Source: Larus michahellis
Taxonomy: Eukaryota > Chordata > Aves > Charadriiformes > Laridae
Assembly (NCBI RefSeq): GCF_964199755.1
Contig: NC_133899.1
Span: 4,154,001-4,218,000, forward strand
DNA: 64,000 bases
Reading direction: 5' to 3'
Of the stretch, positions 39,575 through 51,170 are shown in pieces; within the stretch, counting starts at the first letter, position 1; each line of letters begins with the position of its first letter. The translations under genes and the position numbers were made by a program. The notes under the pieces were generated by a model that ran no database searches, had not been told where the DNA came from, and worked only from the letters and a program-made list of their open reading frames with translations.

Positions 39575-39633
39575 TTAGCCTAAATGCTTCTGTTGGTTTT
39601 TCACGTAGCCGACCACATTGTTGGAATTGCTTC
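39575..39633 (-). CDS. WFDC1: WFDC1 exon 6 (C-terminus, stop)
   Basis: 59 nt; completes G196 and encodes SNSNNVVGYVKNQQKHLG and TAA. Recognised because human ends DSKNVAEPGRGQQRHFQ, and because acceptor tgttacag and phase fit exon 5. Confidence 0.9.
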
Positions 39634-42600
39634 CTGTAACACAAATACCAGCAAAGTTAGATTTTCAGTTAGTCTGTGGCAAATGTTTCTTCAAGATCCT
39701 CTAAGCAGTACAGTTTTACTGGTCTCATTATTTAGCAGTTCTCTGGGAGGGCTGTGGTAGCCTTCTGGACAGAGGAAAGGAAATCCTCTCATAGTTTTAT
39801 CAGCTAAACTGGCCGAATTCAGCTGTTCGTAAATGTTATCATATCACAGATGTTGCCCAGTTAAATCTCAATACCAGTTCCAATCTGATCTGACTGTCCC
39901 CCTCTGGATCCAAGAATTAGCAGAAAACAAGAGCTTTGAAGCCTTGAGAAAAGAGCTCTTCTGGAAGATCCTTCTCCTTTCTTTGAGGCCCATGTCAACC
40001 AATTTGTGCAAGGGACCTGACACCTCTTGTAGTTTCAGATGACTGTTTCATTGGGCTCCAGTCATCTCCTATCACATACCACAATGCAAGCTCTTGGCAA
40101 AAGACGCTGCTTTTGACAGAGTTCTGCGTTCATCTGCAAGGAGTCCTGCACCATGAACAAAGCTCCAGAAATATATTTAATAACAAAAAATTATTGGATT
40201 GGGTGCACCATTTAACACAGTATGTCACAGCTGGAGATAATGATTCTCAAGAGTCTACAACCAGGGCATTGCAGATCTTAAAATAAGATCTTTTGACCAA
40301 GTCATACAGAGTTGAGACTAAAGTATGTCCTTTTGCTATGCACAAACCTTCATTTCATAAGCAGCAAATGCCTTGTGTGCAATGCAGCAACTATAAGGCT
40401 TAATAAGAGCAAACACTTCATGCCAGTGGCTTACCAAAATATTCCTTGTAATACTTATGCCTCAGGTTGCGTCCATCTGAAAAAGAAGGTACGTACTGAG
40501 AACGTATCCAGTCAGCCTTCACCCTTTGTGTTAAACTACGGCCTTCTGTGTGCAGCGCAAAGAAATTACAGATACAGAAATAATAACCTCACAAACAGGA
40601 AAATAAAAGATTTCTGTAGCTGAAGTAGCGTAGGCTGCTATAAACCTCTTATAAAACTGTTTAGATTATTCAACTGTGCGGACACAACTCACTTTCCCTG
40701 AGAGTGGTTAATTGCTGGCCACTACCACATTATGTTTTTTTCAGTAACTATGAGTCAAGGATCACAGACTTTCTCCAGTGAAAGAAAATGTGGGTCAAAT
40801 TTCAGACCATCTATTAGTGTTTTACATAATTCAAATTCCAGCTAGGTTTTTCTGTTTACCATTTATATTGTTATTTAAGCTCTTAGACATACCTAGTGTC
40901 TGAGCTATACAGCTATACATTACATTAGTTACTACAGATGTTATTAAAGAAAAAGTTATCAAAGAATTAATAAGATGATCAAAAAGCCCTGGAAGAAGTC
41001 CTGGTCTTTTATGGAAGCAGTTCAGAGATCTGGTTTGATGCTGCCCCTAGCTTTTACAGTGACCAGATGGCAAAACTGTTGTCTCACGTCTCTACACTGA
41101 GAAGATTTGTAGCCCAGTGCAGACACATATCCTGCCATTCAATGAAGTTACACATACCTAGACATGTTACGAGCTTTCCTGGAAAATAGCTTGGACTGTG
41201 TAAGTTCCCTTCTTGGGCAAGTGTGTCAGCAGAACAAAGGGAACAACGTTTTGGATGCAGAAGTCAAAACTGCAATTTGAAACTCCTATTTCTTAGTTAA
41301 GTGTGTAGTAATGTAGAAATATTTCTATTTTTCATGCTGCGTAATAATGGCACATGCAGGTTACTACCTGCTCTGCTTACACAATCCCAGAGGACACTGG
41401 CATACAGAGCAAACAAGAAGCATGTCCCCTGCTTTGGGTATTTCACAGAGCTCAGCCAACATCAAGGGCATTAGAGACTTGAGATTGCCGCAGAGTGGGG
41501 ACTGTCTCCCAGCCCGGCTGTCACACACTGCCGTGGGACATTGGGCTGCCCAGGAAACCCAGGAAGAGCAGATGTACCACCAGGTCTCCTTCAAAGCCAG
41601 TGAGAGCACACCGTCCCTTACTGGTGTTTGCATGACAGAATGAGAAAGGAAGGGAGATTTCCAGTTAACTGACCTGGATTTCCACGCAGCTTGATGCACT
41701 GGCCCCTGTTAGGGATTCCTTCAGCCGTGTTACCCGGGTTGATGATATGGCATTCGTAGCCTGTGGGGCAATGCAGAGGCTCATCTCCGTCCTCAGTGGT
41801 ACTGCAGGCCTCAGCTGCAAAAGAAGCCTGCAGGTCATAAATTATGGCTTTAACACACACAGGTAACCAAAATATGACAAGACAACCACCTTCTTCTGTA
41901 TCTCCTCCAGACAGGATCTCAGACCACTTCCCATGCAAGGGTACCAAGGAGCTAACACCTCCAAAGAAGCCAGGCAGAGCAGGTGATCCAGTTCACACCT
42001 CACATAAAAACTGACGCGTCTCACCTGATATGGGGAGTGCAGGTCAGCCCAACTACCTGTAAGGACGCCCTCACCACAGCCTGTTGTGCAAGGTCTGTGC
42101 GAGGGCTGGAGAGCAGTGAAAACAGACCACCCCTGCCCACCACGCTCGCACTGATGGGTCATCCCTCCAAGCAGCTATACCCTCCAAGCAGCCATAAGTC
42201 TGTTCCAGCCAGTGTTTCAGGTTGGGTGATAATAATCAGGGAAACGTGACCAGGACGCTGTCAGTTTGCTGCTTTGTTCTTTGCTCCACACCCACTAACT
42301 TAGTGATGAATTTAAACCTCAGCTGTGACTCACACCGGAGCAAGGCAGTACCACCCCCTGTTACAAACGGAGGCTTTAACTGCCTTGACCCTGGGTATCC
42401 AGCAAGTGTAAAGCAGAATAAGACAGCAAAGCAGGACTCACAGGCAGTGTTTGTGTCCATTAAACATACAGACTACACAGGGACGCTCCACCCTTTCATT
42501 TGCCAGGTTTTTAATTTCAAGGACCTCTGCTGTAATTCTCATGCCATGACTGATGGTTCTTATTTCACTAATTACTCCCTCAAGCTGAGATGAAGGTGTT

Positions 42601-45600
42601 AAGATAAGAACAAATAATATAAGCATGACAAGGATGGATGAGGAGGAACCTATTTTATCTTATTTCTAGCAGTGCAACTCCAGTGAGCTGGAGGCAGAAT
42701 TTTCTCTTGAAGAACTAGGAGTTTCCATAATAGATGAGAGTCAAGGTTCAGCGAGCCTGATACCATCTGTATAAAACCAAAGAGGGTAATTTATTGGCAC
42801 TACCTGTGTCTGATCAAAAGCTGGAATAGCCTTTCCGTGAAGAAATTAAGAACATCAGGCATACATACATCTGGGAATGTCTCGTAGAAGAAAACTCTTA
42901 CCACCTCCCCACTCCCTCCTTGTCTCAATTTGAGGTTTTGGAAAAAATTCATTAAAAGACCTTTCTCTATGGAATTATCCTGAAAAGCCCAATCACATTA
43001 GCAGTTCCCAAGCTTAGATGCTCCCAGCTCCATGTCAGCTTGACACAACTCTGCAGCAGTTTGCCAGGGCTCTTGTTCAAAGCAGCCTTCAGACCCAAGA
43101 GCCACAGCCCCAGCCCCAGCCCAAGGCATCTGTGCAATGAGGCCACTCTGGATTAAAAAGTCTCCTAATCCAAGTCCGCCCACAGTCTATCAGGAAGCTG
43201 GCAGAAAATACATGTATGCTGACAAAGCCTTTGTCTTAAAAAAAGATATATTTGTACTTATTTCAAGTTCCACTTCCATGCAGTATTCCTAGTGCTCTGC
43301 TGGACAAGCCATATCCATAAAAAGCAACTGATTTACTGCACCAGAAGCTAGCCCCCAGCACCACATAGTCTTATTCCTATGGAAACTCCAGACAAACCCC
43401 AGCAGCCCCAGCATCCCAACATTCCTGGCAAGCCCTGTGTATGATGAATATATTATTTAGTGCCTTCGTATAATTACAGATCATAGAATCATAGAATGGT
43501 TTGGGTTGGAAGGGACCTTAAAGATCATCTAGTTCCAACATGCCTGCCCTGGGCAGGGACACCTCCCACTAGACCAGGCTGCTCAAAGTCCTACCCAACC
43601 TGGCCTTGAACACCTCCAGGGATGGGGAAGCCACAACTTCTCTGGGCAACCTGTCCCAGAGAAGAACAGAGAAGAGAAGACAGTGATATGTACTGTACCT
43701 TGTAAGACTTCCTCTGGGCCATCCAAAAGCCACCCATTTCCTCCCAGCCAGCGGGGTTTGGGCTGAACCAACCAGTCTAGAACTGTAAAAGACAGAAACA
43801 AGAAACCACAGAGTCAAGGTGGAGTAGCCATAGGGCACATAGTTATGGAAAAGTCACAAATTTCCTCTAACAGCCAGTGACGAGGCTGCCAGGCTCCTGA
43901 AAGATGGATCTTAGTTTTCAGAAAAATCCTAACATTCATGCTCTTGCTGTCCCAGTGGCAAGAGAGCCACGGATGTTATCCAGGGCCACAAGAACCTGGT
44001 GCCATGAAGGCCAAAGCAGCTGTGGTTTCCCATCCTCCATTCCCACGGCACGGATCAGATGAGATGGCTGCCTCACGTTTGTGAGCACTAATTCAGACTG
44101 GGATTACTTCTTTTCCTGAATATATAATCCAAAGGAAAAATAAACGGCTTCAAATGATTTCTAGCATTTGTGCTGGTGGAATTTATGCAACACTAGCTGG
44201 CCTTAGATAATTTTTTGATTCAGCAATCATCCCAGAAATCAGAAGTGTGGGACTGAAGCTTTATTCTCAACTCACACTCAAACCATGCCTCCCATCCGAG
44301 ACCCAATCCACATGGGGATGACTACCATCGTTTCTGCATGCTTCCCTCTACCAGTCTGATCGCTGGGTCCACTCTACCTGGCGGTGGCTGTACGGACTCC
44401 AGGCAGGCATAAATGCAGCCGTTGTAGCAGCAGCGCTTGTGCCTTTCACACTCTGAATCTGACCGGCAGCTGGGCACCTCGCAGGCTCGGTCGGGCAAAG
44501 TCTGGGGCGGTGGGGGGCAGCGGTCGTTCTTCTGGTAGTGGGAACTGTGAGAATGAAGAGGGTACTCATAATCCTTGCAAAGAAAAGAAAAGGAAACAAA
44601 GGTTTGGCATAAGGTGAATACCAAACATCCCATCAGTTGAAACAGAAGAGGGGTTTTCAAAGTGGTTTTCAAGTATTCATTAGAGAGGAGAATTAACTGT
44701 TCAGCTCCCCCAGCCCTGTCTTCAGCACACTGAAGAGTGAGCTGTATTATCACCTTAGCTCACTGCCTTGGAAACACCAAACCACCAAACTATTGTGTGG
44801 AATTCATTTTATAATTAAGGTTATTGTAATGACAATGAGGAGGTAAAAAAAAATCCTTTAAAGTCTTTTATGTTTGTCCGGAAAACAGAGAGAAAGACTC
44901 CAGGCATCATCATGACGAGCACACCAAAACACTTTGATAGTAAAGCAGGGGAAATGACGACGCTGTATTGTTTTAAGGTTATGTCCCCAAAGGGACCTGG
45001 AACTAATGTAGCACCTGCCTCCTCTTTCTACCTTCATCACCTTCTTCTGGACCAGAACTTATAGGGGAGTGGTACAAAGTCTTTCAAGCTTGCCCACTGT
45101 GGGGTCCTGGGTTGTTAAATTAGAAGCCATTTCTAAAACATGAGGTGATCTGGGCGAGATCTCGGTGGGTGATGTCAGTTTAATCCCAAAGAAAATGAGG
45201 CTGTGTTTGACTACAGCAGAGAGGATCCCAGCTGCTCACTGCACACCGAAAGGACAAGAGAGCTTTAAAGTGGATTAACAGGCACAGGATTTTACCAGAA
45301 ACATTTATAAGAGGCAGCATTCAGGTATTATTCACACTGGCAGCATGTTAGCAAGAAGGAAGTCCCTCCGGCAGAGAGGTGAATCACCGAGCCCACTCCT
45401 TTCTCACCTACGGCTAAACTACTCATCCCCGGGCTGGAGATCAGCTCCCCGGAGCCGCACAACGTACCCAGAAAGGCCGAACGGTTCTCAGATTAATTAA
45501 CACACATTAATCAGCTCGAGTCAAACCAAAAAATGGATTCTGGATTTGTACTCTTAAAAGAGATCAGCATCTTGCCCAAAGTGTGAAGCGAGATCTGCCA

Positions 45601-48600
45601 TGCACTCGTTATAAGACTTTTGAGTTTGAGAGCCCTACACGTACTTGGCCTCATCACTGTTGTGTTTCGAAATCAGTGACGAACAATTGGGGTGGTTTTT
45701 CCAAGAAACAACGTGGTGCAACTGTCCCCGAGGGGGTCTCTAGAAAATTTCACCATCAGGCTATGGAGAAATTTGGGGTGAGACTAATATCCCACTTTAT
45801 CTACATGCTGCTACATCCTCGTTGTTGAAATCTCCCAACGGCTCCTGTGGAGCATGTGTGCCTTTGCAAAACAGCATGTCCCCACACTTAACTGTCCAAG
45901 AAAATGTCCTAGGAGAGGCCCCAGGAGGTCCATTGCCCTGGGGACTGACCGCTGGCCTCTGCTGCTACGCGTGACCAAGCAGCAATCAATTATCCACAAC
46001 GGTGAAAACAAGATCATCTTCATTCCCTTGGGAGAATTTGTAATGTAGGGAATGAGGGCAATCCCAAGGGACAAAAAAAATAACAATGTACATTTTTTGT
46101 GGTATTGATGTGAGAAATTCCATATGGTACACCGTGTAGAATTGCATTGATAAGGGTGGTTTTTACACCAAAGCTGACCTGCGTTCTTTGAGCCATAGCT
46201 AGGGGGAAACGGAGAGCAGCAAAGTCTCTCCGCTGCCTGGTTGCACAGCCATTGAGTGTCAGCCAATGCAGAAGTACAGAGAAAAGTCCGGATGACTAAA
46301 AGTTTTCATTTCTGTTACAAGGTGTACGTTAAAGAAAATCCATATCCTGGTTCTATCTATAACAGGTTAAATAACGCGCGCGTGTGTGTCTGTGTGTGGG
46401 ACAGAGAATTCCTAATATTTCCACAAATGACAGCCTCCTGCCCTGTTCCCAATATCAATAAACAATTTTCTTTTGCTTTTTCCTTAGTTGTTTCTGTTCA
46501 GTGAACAAGAAACTGCTCAAAATCCCTTCCATGAGGTTGTTTTGCCAAGAATTGATAGGCTGTTTAAACAACAAAATAGGTTTGAAAAAAAATATTTCCT
46601 AATTTTGATGATTTTTCAAGGCTAAAGTGTAAAACGAGGTGTAAACTATCACGTCATCCCATTCCTCAAAAGCTGAAAACGCTCCAGTTTTGAAATAACG
46701 TGCTTTTGAATTGAAGATATTGCAAGTTCAACTTTTTTTTGCTGATGTTGTATTTTAAATAGAGAAAATGCTTAGACTAAGTATAGTTTTGGGATATAAG
46801 AGAGCATTTAACAGAAAATCTATGCAGTTCCAAACATTTAACAGGTTTTCTCGTTGGAGGGGCATTCGTCCTGGAAGGTCACCGTTTACTATTCTATTAA
46901 TTGAAATGTCAGCTGCAGACTGAAATGTGACAAAAATAATACCTGAAAATAATGGATCCATGAAAAAAAACCCCCAACAACAACCAACAATTACTGCAGT
47001 TACTTCACAGATGATTCGGAAACCAAGAAGCCAAAACTGCAATGAACGGTTGACTCAACGAATGAGATTTCCGTTTGGGAACAATATAACAATTTTAGCC
47101 AAATAACTTGCACCTCATGACCTCCCTGCCCATTTCATGTCCTATTGCTCTGAACCCCTTTCTTTCAAAACCTCACGGACAAAAAATATTTTTTGTGCGT
47201 TTGATCTAATAAAACCCTTGCCACTAGTTTATGTATGCATAAACCAGCCCAGTGGGAAACAGGATTCCCTCATTCCCAAATTAGCCTGGTTAAGGATGTC
47301 TCCAGGTATGGGTTACAGGCTCTCCCAGGATTCACAGTTTGGCTCTGAGCATAGCTCACATTTATTATTTTTACAGATTGTGACAACAATCAAAATTTCT
47401 TCCTTTAAGTATATTTTTCAATGCAGGAGGCAAAGTTCTCTTTCCCATGGAGAATCCTGAAATCATTTTAATGACAATATCTGCCTTAGAGCCTCAGAAA
47501 CAAAGTAAGGGGAACAGTTCAGAGTTCAGCCGCGGAACCCTGGAGGTCAGTAAAGATGACTAGGACAAAGCTGAATGCAATCGCTCACTCTCATATTTTC
47601 AATAGTAACTGTGGGATGCAGCCTGCCTCCAAAATATCCCAGCTCTCTTCTATTATCTGTGCCTGAAACTGGACCCTGGGCTTGTGTCAAGGCGCAATTC
47701 TCTGCTCATTCATATTCTGCATGGCCGCCCCCCAGACCACGCGGGAGGTTTATTCCCAGCCTCCAGTCACCAGTTCTGCCCCTGGCAGGTATTTCCAAAC
47801 ACTGGCCATAAACCACCTTTTCTCTGAAACAATACACAGTCGGGAGGAATTTAGAGCCCTCCAATATTTCTGTCAGAGACCTGGAAAAACACAAATCGTC
47901 GGTGATCAAAGTTGCAAATAACAGACTGAAGGAAGGTTAAATAATCTGAAGGAAAAGACAAAAATAATAGGAATAATAGTCTCCTGGTATTGACTCTGGA
48001 TGCGTAGTTTTGGTTCTGGTGTCTGCAGTACCGGAAGACTGTTGCAAAATTAGGGTGGGCTCAAAGAAGATGCACAATAGTGATTAGAGGATTGGAAAGC
48101 AGGGAATACAGTGCAAGATTTATATGTGTGCACGCAGGTTTCAAAGGGGAGGCTGAGGTAAATACATTTCTGGAAGAACATTACAGCAGCTGCAAGGATT
48201 TCTTCATTTCTGGAAATCTTTAAAAGAAGGCTGGATTTTTTTCTAAAATGATTGATGCAGTTGAGACTGGAATAAAATCAAGACTGCCCCAGGTTTTCCC
48301 AATAGACGTGTGGGTGTCTTGATAATGAATTGAAGCCCGCTCCCAGGTAGGTCCCTCCCTCTGCCCTTTGGGAAGAGTCCACAGCCTGTGCAGGGGCTGC
48401 ACAACACCAGCTGCAAATCACTAAATTTGACAAGCGTCCCTCTGGCTGTAAAAGACATGGATTTGCTAAAAGCTGGAAGCCCAGCTCCTCCATCCCACTG
48501 TGACTGCCAGTTTTTTCTTCTCGCTGCATTCCCTCTCCTCTTTCTCCCTTCTCCTTTCCCGCTTGACCCCTCCTTGCCAACCACCCGCCCTTCCTCAGAG

Positions 48601-50960
48601 TTCTGAATGAAAAACTCCTGGCCAGACCTCAAGCCAGCTCCTCATCGTAGCACCTGCTCATCATTCTGCAGCCAGCAGCTTGGTGGATGCACTCCTCCTA
48701 CTGTAGGCTCAGGTTTTTTGGACTCAGACAACATCACTCTCAGTCAACTCCCCACCCCTCACCACCTCCTCCCCCTGCAGACCTTGCCCACGTCCTTCTG
48801 GGGGTCCCATAGGGCTGTCTATGGCCCATCTCCTGCAGGGCTGCACGTTGCCGTGAGCACATCCATCTGTTACCCCTCTGTCCAAGTGATTCACAAATCA
48901 GCTGTTCCACCCACAGCCTCTGATTTTTGAACTGGAGGAAACACAGAGCATTTGGTAGAAAAGCAAGCATCTCTCTGAGAAACAAGAGGGGCTGCCAAAA
49001 CAGACTCTTGGTGGATAAGAGGATGGAGAGCGGACGCCTTCCTCCTTACAAGGCTTTGAGGAGAAGGAAAAAGAAAAGCGCTTTTTTTTCCCTAGATAAG
49101 ATGTTTCTGTCAATATGAGCAATTCTGGCTGAGCTTGCCAGAGCAGTAGCACCTGGGTTCATGGCTGCCAGAAAAAACAGTCCTTTGAAGAGCTGCAGAT
49201 TGAAAGAAGAGGATATATCCTCAGGGGAGTGGGCTCTGTGCCTCTACAGAGCACATTATCTGAAGATCAACATGTAAATTCTTGTTCTGCTCCCGTCCTA
49301 TCTCTCTGGGTCATCTAATTCATAGCTACTGTTGAATTTGAGCTTCACATTGAAATATGACAGAAGAACATACTAATAAATACACTTTCTAGTGAGTGAT
49401 TCTGACCAACACAGCTCTTCATGTCACCATTTTCCAATTAAAGCGCAAACCAGACGATACCCTGTCCCAAGGGAAGCTACAACGAAGAAAATTTCTTGTT
49501 GTAAAATACTGGGGTGCCTTTCAAATGTTAGCACAATGTTTTCTGCAAGATTTCAAGGAGACAAGAGCACCCTATTTCAGTTCATTCAGCGCGGGCAAAA
49601 GACACGTCACACTTCTGAGTCAGCAATTGCACAAACCAAACGTAGCTGTCCCCCGACATCACTCTAGATGTCCTGGTCAAAAAAAAGAGATCCTTTTTAA
49701 ATTAAAAGCTTTTTTATGCAGCAGCAGAAAACAGGTGGAGGAATCCCTCTGTGATGTCAAGGAGCTGTTCATGCACATGCGATGCCTGGGAGATGCAATC
49801 AAGCCTGAGCACGGGAAAACGGACTGGCTGGGGCTTGCACCTGAGCGATTCAAGGGGCAGAAGCCTTGGATCAGTGCTGGCTTCTCAGGGGACTTCAATG
49901 GAGTAAGTCAAAATTTCAGATTCTTTTTTTTTTTCTTTCTAAACAGCATGTCCTGAAAGTCAAGCTATCTTTTTTTTCCCCCTCCCTGTTTCCTCCATGG
50001 CCATTTCTAATGGCCTTTTGTCCCAGACACACCAGAACAAGACCCAGCACCATCGTTTTCTCTGCTCACAGTAACCTGTTGCTGCTTCAGTTTCAATTCC
50101 AGCACTACTGCTCCGAGTACCATTGCAGGTTTGGGGGTTGCGCTCCGTACCTCACGCAGGTCTGCCAAAAGCGGGCAGGGACAGACGGTGCCCCTGAGGG
50201 GCTGCCAGGGTGTGGGCAGCAGAGGGGACCTCTGCTCCTAGAGGACATGCCAGGCAAGGCACAGCCACGAGAAGGGATTTCTCTATCAGCTCCTTATGCC
50301 CATTTAGGTGACCAGCACGTTACTCGACACGGTGGATCTGGAGGTCTCTGTGCTCCAGTGATTTACAAAACCCCAGGCAATACCACTATCCCTCTAGCAC
50401 ACAGTATCACCAGGAGTTGGAGACATTTACCCAAAGTTACCCCAAAAGGCAGTGGAGGAACCGGGCAGGGAACCCTCCTCTAAGCAATAAATCATGTTAT
50501 TTCACTAAATCTATCCCCAGACATGTAGGTTTTGCATTCCCCTTCTCCCCATCCACCCTTCCCTTGGTGCCCTATGCAGTTTCTAGGAAAAGCTGTGACG
50601 CTGCCATACCAATGTCTTCTCGCTGTTCCAAGCATGCTTTCCAAGTTTCCCATTGCAGCAGCTAGGTGGCAAAAGTTTAGTACAGCCTGGGAAACTTAAT
50701 GCAACCCTTTTATAAAGAGACAGCCTGCAGATTCAAATACTTCTTATTCTAAAATGATACACACACGTAAAGAAAACTCCCTTTTCACAGTGAGCATTCC
50801 CATCTCCCCCCAGATCGCCCCACTGCAGTTTACTCACATCATATTTCTCCGTCATTTTCAGATGTAGAGCACGCTTCCAGAGATTCCTTGCACAGCCCGA
50901 ATCTGGCAGCAAAACTAAGACGCACAAGGCTGCAGTGAAGATCTTTTTACAGAAACGCAT
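39575..50960 (-). CDS. WFDC1: WFDC1 (ps20), secreted WAP four-disulfide core protein, complete gene (6 coding exons)
   Basis: Small secreted protein first described as prostate stromal growth inhibitor ps20. Six exons join in phase to 645 nt, 214 aa (human about 220). Residues 1-24 form a signal peptide (basic start, hydrophobic core AALCVLVLLP, small residues before RNLWKRAL). The WAP domain spans about 58-100 with eight cysteines at 60, 72, 77, 83, 89, 90, 94 and 98, including the CCYNGC signature. Residues 107-134 (one exon) appear identical to remembered human WFDC1. Exon 4 carries four more cysteines, and the tail is basic. It lies head-to-tail behind ATP2C2 on the same strand with about 8.9 kb between them, as in human 16q24.1. 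All introns are GT-AG and the largest, intron 1, is 6.3 kb. The first ATG (purine at -3) is used; the frame upstream opens only from a GTG. Confidence 0.96.
40435..40476 (-). CDS. WFDC1: WFDC1 exon 5 (42-nt micro-exon)
   Basis: Only 42 nt: completes D182 and encodes GRNLRHKYYKEYF, phase 1 in and out. Human has GRILRHKLYKEYP. Acceptor ctttttcag, donor gtaagc. Too short to be found by open-frame length. Confidence 0.93.
41674..41814 (-). CDS. WFDC1: WFDC1 exon 4
   Basis: 141 nt, phase 1 in and out; residues 136-181. Encodes EACSTTEDGDEPLHCPTGYE then CHIINPGNTAEGIPNRGQCI and KLRGNP, with four cysteines outside the WAP domain. Acceptor agctgcag-type ttgcag, donor gtcagt. Confidence 0.96.
42163..42196 (+). 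repeat. 17-nt tandem duplication
   Basis: Two adjacent copies of ccctccaagcagctata, the second with one T-to-C change. A local duplication in WFDC1 intron 3. Confidence 0.88.
43481..43657 (-). repeat. CR1 LINE 3' end, severely 5'-truncated
   Basis: The + strand starts tcatagaatcatagaatggt and continues with 'ttgggttggaagggacctta', the reverse complement of a CR1 3' end; on the - strand the frame [19 protein letters not shown] matches the end of CR1 ORF2. The element is in the same orientation as WFDC1. Recognisable homology stops about 40 bp from the exon 3 donor. Confidence 0.92.
43699..43782 (-). CDS. WFDC1: WFDC1 exon 3 (highly conserved linker)
   Basis: 84 nt, phase 1 in and out. Completes V107 and encodes LDWLVQPKPRWLGGNGWLLD then GPEEVLQ. 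From memory this is identical in human WFDC1. It lies just after the WAP domain and belongs to no named domain that I know. Acceptor ttttacag, donor gtacag. Confidence 0.97.
44378..44573 (-). CDS. WFDC1: WFDC1 exon 2 (WAP domain)
   Basis: 196 nt, phase 0 in, phase 1 out; residues 42-106. Encodes DYEYPLHSHSSHYQKNDRCP and the complete eight-cysteine core ending YNGCIYACLESVQPPP. The stretch before the first cysteine differs from the mammalian one. Acceptor tttgcaag, donor gtagag. Confidence 0.97.
46375..46398 (+). repeat. Alternating CG/TG tract
   Basis: Four CG steps running directly into TG repeats with one interruption. Such alternating purine-pyrimidine DNA can adopt the left-handed Z form; that is a property of the sequence class, not shown here. 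Confidence 0.85.
47860..48300 (+). repeat. Ancient CR1-like LINE remnant
   Basis: Heavily diverged, but phrases such as 'gattagaggattggaaagca', 'gtgggctcaaagaagatg' and 'tctggaaatctttaaaagaa' with 'ggctggatttttttctaaaa' follow the order found in older amniote CR1 3' regions. Orientation is +, antisense to WFDC1. No 3' terminal repeats remain. Family level is uncertain. Confidence 0.6.
50838..50960 (-). CDS. WFDC1: WFDC1 exon 1 (coding part, signal peptide)
   Basis: 123 nt, 41 codons ending in phase 0 at donor gtgagt. Encodes MRFCKKIFTAALCVLVLLPD then SGCARNLWKRALHLKMTEKYD. The block after the signal peptide matches human AKNIWKRAL. ATG at 50960-50958 is the first ATG in this frame. Confidence 0.95.
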
Positions 50961-51170
50961 CTCTGACAGCACCCTGGAATCCACTTTCCTAAGGAGAGGT
51001 GAAATAAGGAGGCTTTCAGGATCCAGACGATTCAGAGTCTTGGCAAGGAGGGAGGGAGCCGGGGAGGGAGGGAGAGCGAGCGCTGATCGCTGGTGAGAGC
51101 CGCTTTTCGCTGCGCAGCTTCTGGGAAGGGAAAGGGGAAAAAAAAAAAAAGAAAAAAAAAAGGAGCCCAC
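50961..51170 (-). promoter_or_regulatory. WFDC1: WFDC1 5' UTR and proximal promoter region (start not placed)
   Basis: Moderately GC-rich, with a gggaggga-type block at about 51044-51080 and a polypurine tract at 51118-51163. No clear TATA box. The extent of the 5' UTR cannot be read from sequence. Confidence 0.45.
51118..51163 (+). repeat. Polypurine tract (G/A-rich, long A-runs)
   Basis: About 45 nt of almost pure purine on the + strand, comprising GGGAAGGGAAAGGGG and two A-runs split by a G. It lies about 160-200 bp upstream of the WFDC1 start codon. Confidence 0.85.

Larger units (their letters stand above)
41815..43698 (-). other. WFDC1: WFDC1 intron 3
   Basis: 1.9 kb. Holds a 17-nt tandem duplication at 42163-42196, a (CCCCAG)n stretch near 43102-43122, and a CR1 3' end at 43481-43657 close to the exon 3 donor. 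Confidence 0.85.
44574..50837 (-). other. WFDC1: WFDC1 intron 1
   Basis: 6.3 kb. Contains a purine-pyrimidine alternating CG/TG tract at 46375-46398, an eroded CR1-like copy at about 47860-48300, and homopolymer runs (49925-49934 T, 49970-49979 T). Open frames up to about 205 codons on the + strand at 49396-50483 show no recognisable protein. Confidence 0.85.

Noticed and set aside
49396..50483. Overlapping + strand open frames of 186 and 205 codons in WFDC1 intron 1
   Set aside because: They overlap in different frames, contain translated homopolymer (poly-Phe) and match nothing I know.
50961..51170. N-terminal extension of WFDC1 in the same frame with a poly-Phe stretch
   Set aside because: The frame is open but begins at a GTG (cac on the + strand at 51168-51170), not an ATG. 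The poly-Phe part is just the polypurine tract read on the other strand. The first ATG at 50960 gives a normal signal peptide.
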